Assembly: GCF_026343945.1 (NCBI RefSeq)
Contig: NZ_JAPKNJ010000001.1
Span: 1,178,001-1,242,000, forward strand
Length of the DNA stretch: 64,000 nt
Source: Kaistia algarum
GTDB taxonomy: Bacteria; Pseudomonadota; Alphaproteobacteria; Rhizobiales; Kaistiaceae
Direction of reading: 5' to 3'
The notes beneath the pieces were generated by a model. That model saw only the letters and a list, made by a program, of their open reading frames with translations. It ran no database searches and had not been told where the DNA came from. Positions 55,173 to 63,562 of the stretch are shown here, piece by piece (position 1 is the first letter of the stretch; each line of letters begins with the position of its first letter). The position numbers and the translations under genes were made by a program.

Positions 55173-55964
55173 ATGACCGCCATCGTCCTCGACCATGTCA
55201 CCAAGGATTTCGAGATCGACCGCAAGTCGGTCCGGGCGATCGACGACATTTCGCTGACTTTTCCCTCGGGCAGCTTCTCGGCTCTGATCGGGCCGTCGGG
55301 CTGCGGCAAGTCCACGCTGCTGCGGCTCGTCGCCGACATATTGGCGCCGACGAGCGGCGCGATCACGATCGGTGGCAAGCCGCCCGGCGAGGCGCGTCTG
55401 AAGCATGAGATCGGCTTCGTCTTCCAGGATGCGAGCCTGCTGCCCTGGCGCAGCGTGCTCGATAACATTTCCCTGCCGCTGGAGATCGCCGGCGGACCGA
55501 TCGGCGATGGGCCACGCCCGGAGAATCTGATCCGCCTCGTCGGCCTCTCCGGCTTTGAAAATGCCAAGCCGGCTCAGCTTTCCGGCGGCATGCAGCAGCG
55601 CGTCTCGATCGCCCGCGCCTTGACGCTGCGGCCCAAGGTGCTGCTGCTCGACGAACCCTTCGGCGCGCTCGACGAGATCACGCGCCAGCGTATGAATATG
55701 GAGCTCCTGCGCATCTGGGAGGAGACCGGCACGACGGCGATCCTCGTCACGCACACGATCGGCGAGGCCGTGTTCATGGCCGATCAGGTTCACGTGCTCG
55801 CCGCCCATCCCGGCCGTCTGGTAACGACCATCGATGTCGATCTGCCGCGCCCGCGCCATCTCGCCATGCTGCAGACGTCTGCCTTCAACCGGCTCGAAAA
55901 TGCGGTGCGCGCAGCACTGTTCGGCGATGAATTGAGGGACGCGCCAGAGGCCGCCGATGTCTGA
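55173..55964 (+). CDS. ABC transporter ATP-binding protein (NitT/TauT/SsuB family)
   Basis: The 263-residue ATPase has Walker A GPSGCGKSTLLRL near residue 38, the signature LSGGMQQRVSIARAL near residue 137, Walker B VLLLDEPFGALDEITR, and the switch histidine of LVTHTIGEAVFMAD. It powers the two permeases encoded next, with which its end overlaps by eight bases. Confidence 0.94.
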   Translation: MTAIVLDHVTKDFEIDRKSVRAIDDISLTFPSGSFSALIGPSGCGKSTLLRLVADILAPTSGAITIGGKPPGEARLKHEIGFVFQDASLLPWRSVLDNISLPLEIAGGPIGDGPRPENLIRLVGLSGFENAKPAQLSGGMQQRVSIARALTLRPKVLLLDEPFGALDEITRQRMNMELLRIWEETGTTAILVTHTIGEAVFMADQVHVLAAHPGRLVTTIDVDLPRPRHLAMLQTSAFNRLENAVRAALFGDELRDAPEAADV

Positions 55965-56769
55965 GGGCGCGGCGCTGACCGGCAGCACACGGCCGGGCCG
56001 CAGCGTCTCGGCGATCGCGGCGCCGGCGGCGATCATCGTCGGGCTCATTCTGGTCTGGCAGATCGTCAAGATGGCCGGCTTCCTGCCGATCACCGTGCCG
56101 GCGCCGTCCGAGATCGCCGAGGCGTTCACGCGCTCCTGGTCCGACCTCTTCTACCACATGGTGCCAACTGTGCTCTCGGCGGCGCTCGGCTTCTTGCTCG
56201 CTACGGCGATCGCGCTGACGCTCGGCGCCATCGCGGTTTCGTGGCGGCGATCCGAGACGACGATCCTGAAGCTCGCCATCGTCGTCGATTCGATACCGCT
56301 GATCGCGCTCACGCCGATCCTGATGGTCTGGGTCGGCAACGGCCTTGCTTCGCGCATCGTCATCGCGACGATCGCGGCGCTGTTTCCGCTTATCGTCGGG
56401 GTCGTGCAGGGCTTCAAGGCAATCGATCGCAATGTCGCCGAATTGTTTCACATCCTCGCCGCCTCCCGCTGGCAGCGACTCTGGAAGCTCTCCTTCCCTT
56501 CCGCCCTTCCCTATCTTTTTTCGGCGTTGAAGATCGCGGCGCCGCTCTCGGTGCTCGGCGCGCTGATCGCCGAATGGGTCAGCGCCGATCGCGGCCTTGG
56601 CATCATGATGACCTATGCTCTGTTCTCCTTCGACGTGCCGCTCGCCTGGCTGACCATCGTCGCCGTCTGCCTCGTCGCCACGACCGCCTATGGGCTGGTC
56701 GCGCTGGCCGAGCGGATCGTCATCGGAGGCAGGCAGGCTCCGATCGGCGGAGGGGCGGCCCATGGCTGA
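55957..56769 (+). CDS. ABC transporter permease 1 (NitT/TauT family)
   Basis: A 270-residue membrane protein with about six segments. The BPD-type coupling loop is visible as FKAIDRNVAELFHILAASRWQRLWKLSFPSALPYLFSALKIAAP near residue 150. The pattern PLIALTPILMVWVGNG is typical of the SsuC/TauC family. It overlaps the ATPase gene by eight bases and the second permease gene by eight bases. Confidence 0.92.
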   Translation: MSEGAALTGSTRPGRSVSAIAAPAAIIVGLILVWQIVKMAGFLPITVPAPSEIAEAFTRSWSDLFYHMVPTVLSAALGFLLATAIALTLGAIAVSWRRSETTILKLAIVVDSIPLIALTPILMVWVGNGLASRIVIATIAALFPLIVGVVQGFKAIDRNVAELFHILAASRWQRLWKLSFPSALPYLFSALKIAAPLSVLGALIAEWVSADRGLGIMMTYALFSFDVPLAWLTIVAVCLVATTAYGLVALAERIVIGGRQAPIGGGAAHG

Positions 56770-57544
56770 GATCGCGCTCGCCGAGGCCCGGCCCGCCGCC
56801 CGCGCCTTCCGTTCGGCGCTCGGTCCCCTCCTGTTCGCCGCGATATTGATCGGCCTCTGGAAGCTTGCGGTGATGGCGTTTTCCGTGCCGCCCTACATCA
56901 TGCCGCCACCCGAGGCAGCGCTATCCGCCTTCGAGGCCAATGCCGGCAAGATCGGCCTTGCCGTCTTCTTCACGCTGCGGAACGCCGCCGCCGGCCTCGC
57001 CGTCGCCTTCGTCATCGCCATCGGCCTCGCCGCGCTCTTCGTTGCCTCGGACAAGGCGACCCATGCCGTGCTGCCGATCGTCATCGGCCTCCGCACCGCG
57101 CCGGTGCTCGCCATCGCGCCGATCCTGATCATGGTGTTCGGGCGCGGCATCGGCACGGCGATCGCGGTCGTCGTCATCGTCTCGTTCTTCCCGATCATGG
57201 TGAACGCCATGAAGGGCTTCTCCTCGACGCGGAAGAATGCGCTGGAACTGATGCATGTGCTGGGTGCCAGCGCTTCCAAGACCTTCCTCAAGGTGCGCTT
57301 CCCCTTTGCCCTGCCCTTCATCTTCGCCGGGCTCCGCAGCGCGGCGACCAGCGCCATTCTCTCGGCCATGCTCGCCGAATGGCTCTCCGGCGCGCCGGGG
57401 CTTGGCACGCTGATCCTCGATGCCGCGTCCTATCGCAAGAACGACCTGCTCTGGGCCGCCGTGGTGGTCTCGATGCTGCTCGCCTTTCTCATCTTCTCGG
57501 CGACCACGGCCGTCGAGAAGCGCTTCACCGCTTGGCGCAACTAG
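56762..57544 (+). CDS. ABC transporter permease 2 (NitT/TauT family)
   Basis: This 260-residue protein resembles the preceding permease and pairs with it as a heterodimer. It has APVLAIAPILIMVFGRG near residue 118, then MKGFSSTRKNALELMHVLGASASKTFLKVRFPFALPFIFAGLR (coupling loop near residue 152) and MLAEWLSGAPGLGTLILDA. ATG 56762 lies inside the end of the first permease gene. Two distinct permeases with one ATPase is a common layout for importers of pyrimidine- or hydantoin-like compounds in Alphaproteobacteria. Confidence 0.9.
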   Translation: MAEIALAEARPAARAFRSALGPLLFAAILIGLWKLAVMAFSVPPYIMPPPEAALSAFEANAGKIGLAVFFTLRNAAAGLAVAFVIAIGLAALFVASDKATHAVLPIVIGLRTAPVLAIAPILIMVFGRGIGTAIAVVVIVSFFPIMVNAMKGFSSTRKNALELMHVLGASASKTFLKVRFPFALPFIFAGLRSAATSAILSAMLAEWLSGAPGLGTLILDAASYRKNDLLWAAVVVSMLLAFLIFSATTAVEKRFTAWRN

Positions 57545-57555
57545 AGAACAACATC

Positions 57556-58344
57556 ATGTCCCTGCCGCTTGAAGGCCGCGCCATCCTCGTCACCGGCCCA
57601 GCCAAGGGCATGGGCGGAGCGATCACCCGCGCCATCGCGGCGGCCGGTGGCGATCTCGTGCTGATCGGCCGCGACATGGCGCCGATCGAGGCGATCGCTG
57701 GGGAAATCCGCGAGCTCGGGCGGCAGGCGCTGGCCCTGCGCACCGACGTTACGAACGAAGCCGACGTGCTGGCCGCCGTAGCCGAAGCCTCGAAAACATT
57801 CGGACCAAGTCTCTACGGCGCGGTCAATGTCGCCGGGGTCACCGGGCCGACCGGCAAGAAGCTCTGGGAGCACACGACCGCGGATTTCCGCGAGCTCTTC
57901 GACGTCAATGTGCTCGGCACCTTCCTCGTCATGAAGGCGATGCTGCCGGAACTGATCGCGCGTAAAATGGGCGCGATCGTCAATATCGGCGGCACTTTCG
58001 GCTTCAAGGGCGTGCGCAACGCCTCGCTCTACGGCGCCACCAAATGGACGCTGCGCGGCCTCACCAAATCGGCGGCGCTGGAGGCTGGAGCCGCAGGCGT
58101 GCGCGTCAACATGGTCTCGCCCGGCGGCGTCGAGGGTCCGCGCCTGACGCGCCAGCTCGGCGAGGAAGCGGCGCTGGAAGGTATTTCCTACGAGGAGCGG
58201 GTCGCGCGCTTCGCCGCGACATCGGCGCTCGGCCGCATGAGCACCGCGGAGGACATAGCGGGCGCAGTCCTGTTCCTACTCTCCGATGCGGCCCGCAACA
58301 TCACCGGCCAGGACATGCTGGTCGATGGCGGCACGATCGTATGA
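57556..58344 (+). CDS. Short-chain dehydrogenase/reductase (SDR)
   Basis: This 262-residue classical SDR has the cofactor motif TGPAKGMGGAI near residue 13, NVAGVTGP for the adenine-ring region, and the catalytic YGATKWTLRGL tyrosine-lysine pair near residue 156. The C-terminal FLLSDAARNITGQDMLVDGGTIV is standard. It is translated 11 bases after the second permease, so it belongs to the importer operon and likely oxidises or reduces the imported compound or its product. The substrate is unknown. Confidence 0.92.
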   Translation: MSLPLEGRAILVTGPAKGMGGAITRAIAAAGGDLVLIGRDMAPIEAIAGEIRELGRQALALRTDVTNEADVLAAVAEASKTFGPSLYGAVNVAGVTGPTGKKLWEHTTADFRELFDVNVLGTFLVMKAMLPELIARKMGAIVNIGGTFGFKGVRNASLYGATKWTLRGLTKSAALEAGAAGVRVNMVSPGGVEGPRLTRQLGEEAALEGISYEERVARFAATSALGRMSTAEDIAGAVLFLLSDAARNITGQDMLVDGGTIV

Positions 58345-58384
58345 CGGCGTTTCGTTCCTTCCGACCGAAGCGTCACTCACGCTG

Positions 58385-59257
58385 CTACAGTCGATACAGG
58401 TTCCGTGCAGTCTGGTGGAAGAGCGCTCGCTGCCCATCCGCAGAGAGATCGGCAACCGCTGCGCGAAACGTCTGATAAGCGTCTGCGAAGGGCACGGTCC
58501 GGTCGTGGACCGGAAAGTCGCTGGCGAAGGTCAGCCTGTCGACACCGAACCATTCCACAAGCGACAGGATCGGCTCCGCCAGCGCCGCGTTCGTCCAGCC
58601 GGGCATCCGGCAATGTAGGGCCGAGATCTTCACCGCGATATTGGGCAGGGCCGACGCGCGGCGCATGGCATCTCGCCAGAGCGCCGTTCCTTCCGTTGTC
58701 GAGAAATCCGGGCTTCCGGCGTGCTCGATGATGAATGGAAGATCCGGAATGGCAGCGGCAAGCGCCAGCGCCCCGTCCATCTGCCAGGGCTCCAGCATCA
58801 GGTCGAACGAAAGACCGCGGCGCGCCAGTTCACGCAAACCGGCGGCGAAGGCCGGGCGTTGCAGCAGGTCGGGGTGGCGCGCGAAGCTCGAATGGCCCGG
58901 ACGCACAGCAACGATATCGCGGATGCCGCGCAAGGTCTGTGCGGCGTCCTGGAGGCGGTCCAGACGTTCCGGGAGGTCGGATGCGTCGAGCGGTGCATGG
59001 GCGATGATCGCTGTCGCCAGCCGGGGTTCGGCGGCATGCAGCGCGGCCGCGGCCTTCGCCTCGGCCAAAGGATCGCTCGCGCAGGCCTCGATCCAGACGG
59101 TCGCGACCACATCGTTCGGGGCGGCGGCTGCGAAATAGTCATCCGCCATGAAGGGGCACGCCAGGGCCGGTTCGGCAGCAAGCCATGGATATTTTGCCGG
59201 CGCATCACTCCACAAATGATGGTGCGCATCGACGACCGGGCCGTCATAGCGCGCCAT
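58385..59257 (-). CDS. Amidohydrolase 2 family metal-dependent hydrolase (lactonase-like)
   Basis: This 290-residue TIM-barrel hydrolase has the metal motif VDAHHHLWSD near residue 10, PFIIEHAGSP carrying a third histidine, and the catalytic aspartate in FASDFPVHDRTVPF. Sugar lactone and dicarboxylate hydrolases of the amidohydrolase 2 family follow this pattern. ATG 59257 begins one base after the preceding stop, so the gene is coupled to the Gfo/Idh/MocA gene. A dehydrogenase followed by a lactone hydrolase is a recurrent pair in sugar oxidation. Confidence 0.88.
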   Translation of the reverse strand: MARYDGPVVDAHHHLWSDAPAKYPWLAAEPALACPFMADDYFAAAAPNDVVATVWIEACASDPLAEAKAAAALHAAEPRLATAIIAHAPLDASDLPERLDRLQDAAQTLRGIRDIVAVRPGHSSFARHPDLLQRPAFAAGLRELARRGLSFDLMLEPWQMDGALALAAAIPDLPFIIEHAGSPDFSTTEGTALWRDAMRRASALPNIAVKISALHCRMPGWTNAALAEPILSLVEWFGVDRLTFASDFPVHDRTVPFADAYQTFRAAVADLSADGQRALFHQTARNLYRL

Positions 59258-59258
59258 C

Positions 59259-60305
59259 TCAGCCGTCCAGCCGGACCGGCAGGCCGCTCGCGAGCGACGC
59301 CTCGGCGGCGACGGTGAGGCGCACGGCGCGCTCGGCGTCGTCGAGGCCGACGATCGGTTCGCCACCGTCGCGGATCAGTCGCAGGAAGGCGGCGACCTCT
59401 TCGGCGAGCGCGCCGGTGACACGGCCGTTCAGGACCGGCTGGTGGCGGAGGCCGGCGGCGCGGAACCCTGCAGCCTCGTCGATGGCGATGAGCTGCTGGC
59501 CGCGCAGGCTCATATCGTTGGAAACCATGCCGGCCGAGCCGAACACGTCGAGCCTATTGTTGCCGGCGGGCGACCAGGAAGCCGGCGTCGCGAAGACGCC
59601 ATAGGAAGCCGGCAGCGTCCAGCCGCTCTCGACGAGGCCGATCGCGCCGTCGGCGAAACGGATCGTCGTCATCACATGATCGTCGAGGCCGGTCTCCTCG
59701 AAGATTCGGCCTCGTCCCGCCGCCGCATAGATCTCAACGACCGGCACGGGATGGATCCAGGCGACGAGGTCGAAATCATGCACGCCGAGGATGCGCAGCG
59801 TGGTGGAAAGCCCCTTGAAGCGCGGCGTATCGGCGGCGACGAACTGCCGCCGCGCCGCGATCGTCACGACGCGCCCGCAGATGCCCTCCGCCACCGCCGC
59901 CTTCAACTGTGCCGCGCCGATCTCGAAGCGTTCGACATGGCCGGCCATGACCGGGACACCGGCGGCCTTCGCCGTCGCGCGGATTTCGGCGATACCGGCG
60001 AGATCGGGCGCGAGCGGCTTCTCGATGAGCATCGGCACGCCGGCAGCGGCGGCGAGTCGCGCATGCTCCGCATGGACGGTCTCGGGACTGGCGATGATCA
60101 CGCCGTCGAGCGGCAGATCGGCGAACATGGCGGCGGCATCGGAAAACGCGGCGCCGCCGAAGCGGGCCGCCAGATCCCGGCCCCGCGTGACATCGACATC
60201 GCAAATGGCGGCGAGTTCCGCGTCGGCACTTTCCGCGAGAATGCGCGCGTGGAAGGCGCCGATCGCGCCCGCCCCGATCAGCCCGATCCGCAGGCGCGCG
60301 CTCAT
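59259..60305 (-). CDS. Gfo/Idh/MocA-family oxidoreductase
   Basis: This 348-residue NAD(P)-dependent dehydrogenase shows GLIGAGAIGAFHARIL near residue 7, LIEKPLAPD with the catalytic lysine near residue 95, and the domain-closing LRILGVHDFDLVAWIHP with the G-x-H-x-x-D motif near residue 175. It is similar in class to, but not a copy of, the enzyme at 45179-46318. Upstream by 19 bases is the cyclic amidohydrolase gene. Downstream is the coupled amidohydrolase. Substrate unknown, perhaps myo-inositol-like or an open-chain polyol. Confidence 0.9.
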   Translation of the reverse strand: MSARLRIGLIGAGAIGAFHARILAESADAELAAICDVDVTRGRDLAARFGGAAFSDAAAMFADLPLDGVIIASPETVHAEHARLAAAAGVPMLIEKPLAPDLAGIAEIRATAKAAGVPVMAGHVERFEIGAAQLKAAVAEGICGRVVTIAARRQFVAADTPRFKGLSTTLRILGVHDFDLVAWIHPVPVVEIYAAAGRGRIFEETGLDDHVMTTIRFADGAIGLVESGWTLPASYGVFATPASWSPAGNNRLDVFGSAGMVSNDMSLRGQQLIAIDEAAGFRAAGLRHQPVLNGRVTGALAEEVAAFLRLIRDGGEPIVGLDDAERAVRLTVAAEASLASGLPVRLDG

Positions 60306-60324
60306 CGGCTTCGGCCCGATCGCA

Positions 60325-61785
60325 TCAGCCCCATGGCCGCTGGTCGGGATCGAGGATCGCCTTCATCGTCGTGTTGAGGTTGCGCGGCGCCGGCGATGCC
60401 ATGTTCGGCCGCACAAGCTGGCCCCAGCCCTTCTCTGCGACGATCTCGCCGTCCTTCGCCACCATGCGGCCGCGCACGAAGGTCATGATGGGAACGCCCT
60501 TCACTTCCCTGCCCTCATAGGCTGAAACCTTGCCGCGCGAATGCAGCGCTTTGGCGGAAAGCGTCGCCTGCTTGTTCAGATCGACCACGGCAAGATCGGC
60601 ATCGGCGCCGACGCGGATCACGCCCTTGCGGCCATAGAGCCCGAAGGCGCGGGCCGGCGCGGCGGATGTGATCGTCGCGACGCGCTCCAGCGACAGCCGG
60701 CGATCCGCAACTGCGGTCAGCATCAAGGGCACCAGCGTCTCGACGCCGGGGAAGCCGCAGGCGAGATCCCAGATGTTGGAACCGTATTTCTCGTCGATCG
60801 CATGCGGCGCGTGGTCGGTCGCGATCATGTCGATCGTGCCGTCGGCAAGCGCTGCCCAGAGTGGCGCCTGCTGCGCCGCCTCGCGGATCGGCGGGTTCAT
60901 ACGCAGAACCTCGCCGCCGAGCTCCAGCATCATTTCGGCCGAGAGATAGAGATATTGCGGCAGCGTCTCGACGGTAAGGTCGACGCCCCGCTCCTTCCAG
61001 AAATGGATGAAGGGCAGCGAGCGGGCCGAGCTCTCATGCACGATATGGATGCGCGCGCCGGTCCATTCGGCGAAGGTGCAGGCGCGGTTGAGGGCCTCGA
61101 CCGCAACCACGTCAGTGCGGGCCGCCAGATGCGCCAGCACGTCATTGCGCCCGGCCGCCTTCAGCTTGTTCTGCCGCCAGAACAGGATCGGCGAGTTCTC
61201 GGCATGGATCGAGCAGCGCAGCCCAAGTTCGGCGAGGATCTCGAAGCCTTCCAGCACCGCGCCGTCGGAAGGACATGGCAGATCGCCGGTCGTATTGCCG
61301 AGAAAGAGCTTGAAGCCGATGGCGCCGGCTTTCGCGAGCTCTTCCAAATTGCCCAGATTGTGCTCGCCCAAAAGGCCGTAGAGGCCGAAATCGACAACCG
61401 ATTTCGATTTCGCCGCGCCGAGCTTCAGCTGGAAACTCTCAAGGCTATCGGTCGGCGGCACGGTGTTGGGCATGTCGAAGACGGTCGTGACGCCGCCCAC
61501 GGCCGCCGCGGCGCTTCCCGTCGCCCAGTCTTCCTTCCGCGGCATGCCGGGCTCGCGGAAATGGACATGGACGTCGATCGCACCCGGCAGGACATGCAGC
61601 CCGGCCAGCGAGATCCGCTCTCGAGCCGGTGGCATCAGCCGGTCTTCGCCGATCGCGACGATATGGCCACGATCCACCGCGATGGAGGCTTCGATCACAC
61701 CGTCTTCGTTGACGATTCGGCCGCCAGACAGCACCATGTCGACAGGCTGGAGTTGCAACTCGGCGGAGCGCACGGGAACTTGCAT
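60325..61785 (-). CDS. Cyclic amidohydrolase (dihydroorotase/allantoinase/hydantoinase family)
   Basis: This 486-residue protein has the zinc-binding HVHFREPGMPRKEDWATGS near residue 73, the lysine of IGFKLFLGNTTGD in the position carboxylated in many members, SIHAENSP, IHIVHESSAR, and the catalytic aspartate of MIATDHAPHAIDEKYG. Allantoinases and dihydropyrimidinases have the same motifs, so the ring opened (allantoin, hydantoin, dihydropyrimidine or other) is undecided. The start at 61785 or 61737 is uncertain. Promoter boxes matching TTGTCG lie upstream, next to the divergent GntR gene. Confidence 0.87.
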   Translation of the reverse strand: MQVPVRSAELQLQPVDMVLSGGRIVNEDGVIEASIAVDRGHIVAIGEDRLMPPARERISLAGLHVLPGAIDVHVHFREPGMPRKEDWATGSAAAAVGGVTTVFDMPNTVPPTDSLESFQLKLGAAKSKSVVDFGLYGLLGEHNLGNLEELAKAGAIGFKLFLGNTTGDLPCPSDGAVLEGFEILAELGLRCSIHAENSPILFWRQNKLKAAGRNDVLAHLAARTDVVAVEALNRACTFAEWTGARIHIVHESSARSLPFIHFWKERGVDLTVETLPQYLYLSAEMMLELGGEVLRMNPPIREAAQQAPLWAALADGTIDMIATDHAPHAIDEKYGSNIWDLACGFPGVETLVPLMLTAVADRRLSLERVATITSAAPARAFGLYGRKGVIRVGADADLAVVDLNKQATLSAKALHSRGKVSAYEGREVKGVPIMTFVRGRMVAKDGEIVAEKGWGQLVRPNMASPAPRNLNTTMKAILDPDQRPWG

Positions 61786-61828
61786 CAGGATTCTCGGTGG
61801 TCGGGTTGGATGAAATCCTAGCAGCAAC

Positions 61829-61872
61829 TCGACATTATCGACAACCCATCGGGAAATCCCCGTATTGTCGAT
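61829..61872. promoter_or_regulatory. Paired TTGTCG boxes between hydrolase and GntR gene
   Basis: TCGACATTATCGACAA (61829-61844) is an imperfect palindrome and TATTGTCGAT (61863-61872) a second box, in the divergent region between the cyclic amidohydrolase and its GntR regulator. Both share the TTGTCG core with sites at 53688 and 62626. Confidence 0.5.
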
Positions 61873-61923
61873 TCTCCACAGATTCAGGTGAAGCGGCTGA
61901 AATGCCGCGCGAAAGGAAGGGCC

Positions 61924-62616
61924 ATGGGGGAAGCGATTCCGGCACGCGAGGCCGAGGAAGCCGTATCGGCCGACGCATTCCGCCTGCTCCGGGCGGATAT
62001 CATCTCGGGCGCGCTGCAGGCCGGCTCGCGGCTGCGCTTCATCGAGCTTCAGGCGCGCTACGGCATCGGGACCAGCCCGCTGCGCGAGGCGCTCTCGCGG
62101 CTCGCCGCCGACCGGCTGGTGTTGCAGGAGATCAATCGGGGCTTTCGCGTCCCGCCGATCTCGCTGGCGGATTTCGAGGACATTGCCAGGCTGCGGATCG
62201 AACTGGAAAGCCAGGCCATCGAGGCGGCGGTGCGCGCCGGAGACGAGGCCTGGGAGGAGGGAATCGTCCTCGCCCATCATCGCCTGCGCCGGCTCGGGCG
62301 CCAGGAAGCCGCGCCAGAAGAGGACGCCGTGCCGGAGGAATGGGAGCTTCGCCACCGCGCCTTCCACAATGCGCTGATCGCCGCCTGCGGCTCGCCCTGG
62401 ACGCTGCATTTCTGCGCCGTGCTGCATGACCAGTTCGACCGATACCGCCGCCTCGCCGGCCGCGATCCGGTCGCGCAGGTTCATCTCGCCCAGCAGCATG
62501 AGGAGCTGCTCGACGCGGCGATCGTCCGCGATGCAGCCCGCGCTGGCCGGGTTCTAGCCGATCATATCGACGGGACGCGGCGGGCCGTCGTCGAGCGGTT
62601 GAAGCGGATTGAATAG
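61924..62616 (+). CDS. GntR-family regulator of the cyclic-amide cluster (FCD type)
   Basis: The 230-residue regulator has a winged helix-turn-helix domain (LLRADIISGALQAGSRLRFIELQARYGIGTSPLREALSRL, about residues 20-60) and an FCD-like helical effector domain with ELRHRAFHNALIAACG and the later HLAQQHEELLDAAIVRDA. It is divergent from the cyclic amidohydrolase and precedes the pyroglutamyl-peptidase homologue. AAGGAAGGGCC upstream of ATG 61924 is the ribosome site. Its probable targets are the recurring TTGTCG boxes. Confidence 0.9.
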   Translation: MGEAIPAREAEEAVSADAFRLLRADIISGALQAGSRLRFIELQARYGIGTSPLREALSRLAADRLVLQEINRGFRVPPISLADFEDIARLRIELESQAIEAAVRAGDEAWEEGIVLAHHRLRRLGRQEAAPEEDAVPEEWELRHRAFHNALIAACGSPWTLHFCAVLHDQFDRYRRLAGRDPVAQVHLAQQHEELLDAAIVRDAARAGRVLADHIDGTRRAVVERLKRIE

Positions 62617-62625
62617 CCCCTCTGA

Positions 62626-62654
62626 ATTGTCGTCAATTTTGATGATTGTCGAAT
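62626..62654. promoter_or_regulatory. Two ATTGTCG boxes after the GntR gene
   Basis: ATTGTCGTCAAT (62626-62637) and ATTGTCGAAT (62645-62654) are spaced 19 bases apart, about 200 bases before the pyroglutamyl-peptidase-like gene. The box pattern matches the sites in the other two promoter regions of the cluster. Confidence 0.5.
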
Positions 62655-62836
62655 ATTTGGAATCATGTTGACGATTTGCGCAAATTGACGGTTTTTTGCG
62701 CATCGTTCTAGGCCGAACCGCTGTACTCTCCTCGTACTGCGCGCTGGCATGGCTCTTGCCAATTGTCCGTGCAAAAGGGAGCGAGAGAGATGGCAAGGCG
62801 GGCGATCGGGACCGGGGACGAACGGAGACCGCTGCC

Positions 62837-63562
62837 ATGAGCGGCCCCATCGGCCTCGTCACCGGTTCAAAGCCCTTTGCCGGCCTGCCGACCAATCCGG
62901 CCGAGATCGTGCTGCCCTTCATCGACGGCATGGTCGTGGACGGCATCACTATCGTGGCGAAGGCGACGCCGGTGAGCCGCAACGGCTTGCCCTCGCATCT
63001 GCCGGCGCTGGTCGAGCAATATCGGCCGGCCTTCGTGCTGGCGCTGGGCCTGGCGCTTGGCGCGCCGACGGTCCGGGCCGAGACGATCGCGGTCAATGCC
63101 TGCCATTTCGCCGTCCCTGACAATGAGGGCGTGCGGCCGCTCGGCGGCGAGCCGATCCACGCCGACGGGCCGGCGGCGCGCATCGCCACCTGGGATGCGG
63201 AGGCGATCGTCGAGGCGATCCTTGCCGAGGACATTCCGGCGAAGACTTCATTTCATGCCGGCACGCATCTCTGCAATCTGACGCTCTACACCTATCTCGG
63301 CGCGCTGGACGCGATCGGTCTCAAGGGCCCCTGCGGCTTCCTTCACCTGCCCTATTTGCCCGAGCAGGTGGTGTGGATGATGCGCCATCGCGGCAAGGAG
63401 CCGGGCAGCGCCCATAGCGGCACGCTCGAACTTCCCTCCATGGGCCTTGAGACGCAGATCCGCGCCGTCAAGGCGACGCTGCATGCCCTGACGCGGCAGG
63501 CTCATGCCGCCGGCACCGCCAATCCTTCACCACCTCTCAAGACGGAGGAAGCCCTTCCATGA
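62837..63562 (+). CDS. Pyroglutamyl peptidase I homologue (family C15)
   Basis: This 241-residue protein follows the C15 cysteine peptidase layout. Its start GLVTGSKPFAGLPTNPAE matches the family's N-terminus. The catalytic glutamate is in ETIAVN (about residue 85), the cysteine in HAGTHLCNLTLYTYL (about 147), and the histidine in GFLHLPYLPEQ (about 170). Classical members remove N-terminal pyroglutamate. Its company, namely a cyclic amidohydrolase, a dioxygenase and a small-molecule importer, suggests that it may instead act on a free cyclic amide. The stop overlaps the following start by four bases. ATG 62837 follows GGAGA. Confidence 0.87.
   Translation: MSGPIGLVTGSKPFAGLPTNPAEIVLPFIDGMVVDGITIVAKATPVSRNGLPSHLPALVEQYRPAFVLALGLALGAPTVRAETIAVNACHFAVPDNEGVRPLGGEPIHADGPAARIATWDAEAIVEAILAEDIPAKTSFHAGTHLCNLTLYTYLGALDAIGLKGPCGFLHLPYLPEQVVWMMRHRGKEPGSAHSGTLELPSMGLETQIRAVKATLHALTRQAHAAGTANPSPPLKTEEALP

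Noticed and set aside
61786-62499. N-terminal extension of the cyclic amidohydrolase on the minus strand
   Set aside because: It lies antisense to the GntR gene and crosses the divergent promoter boxes; the family start is near 61785.
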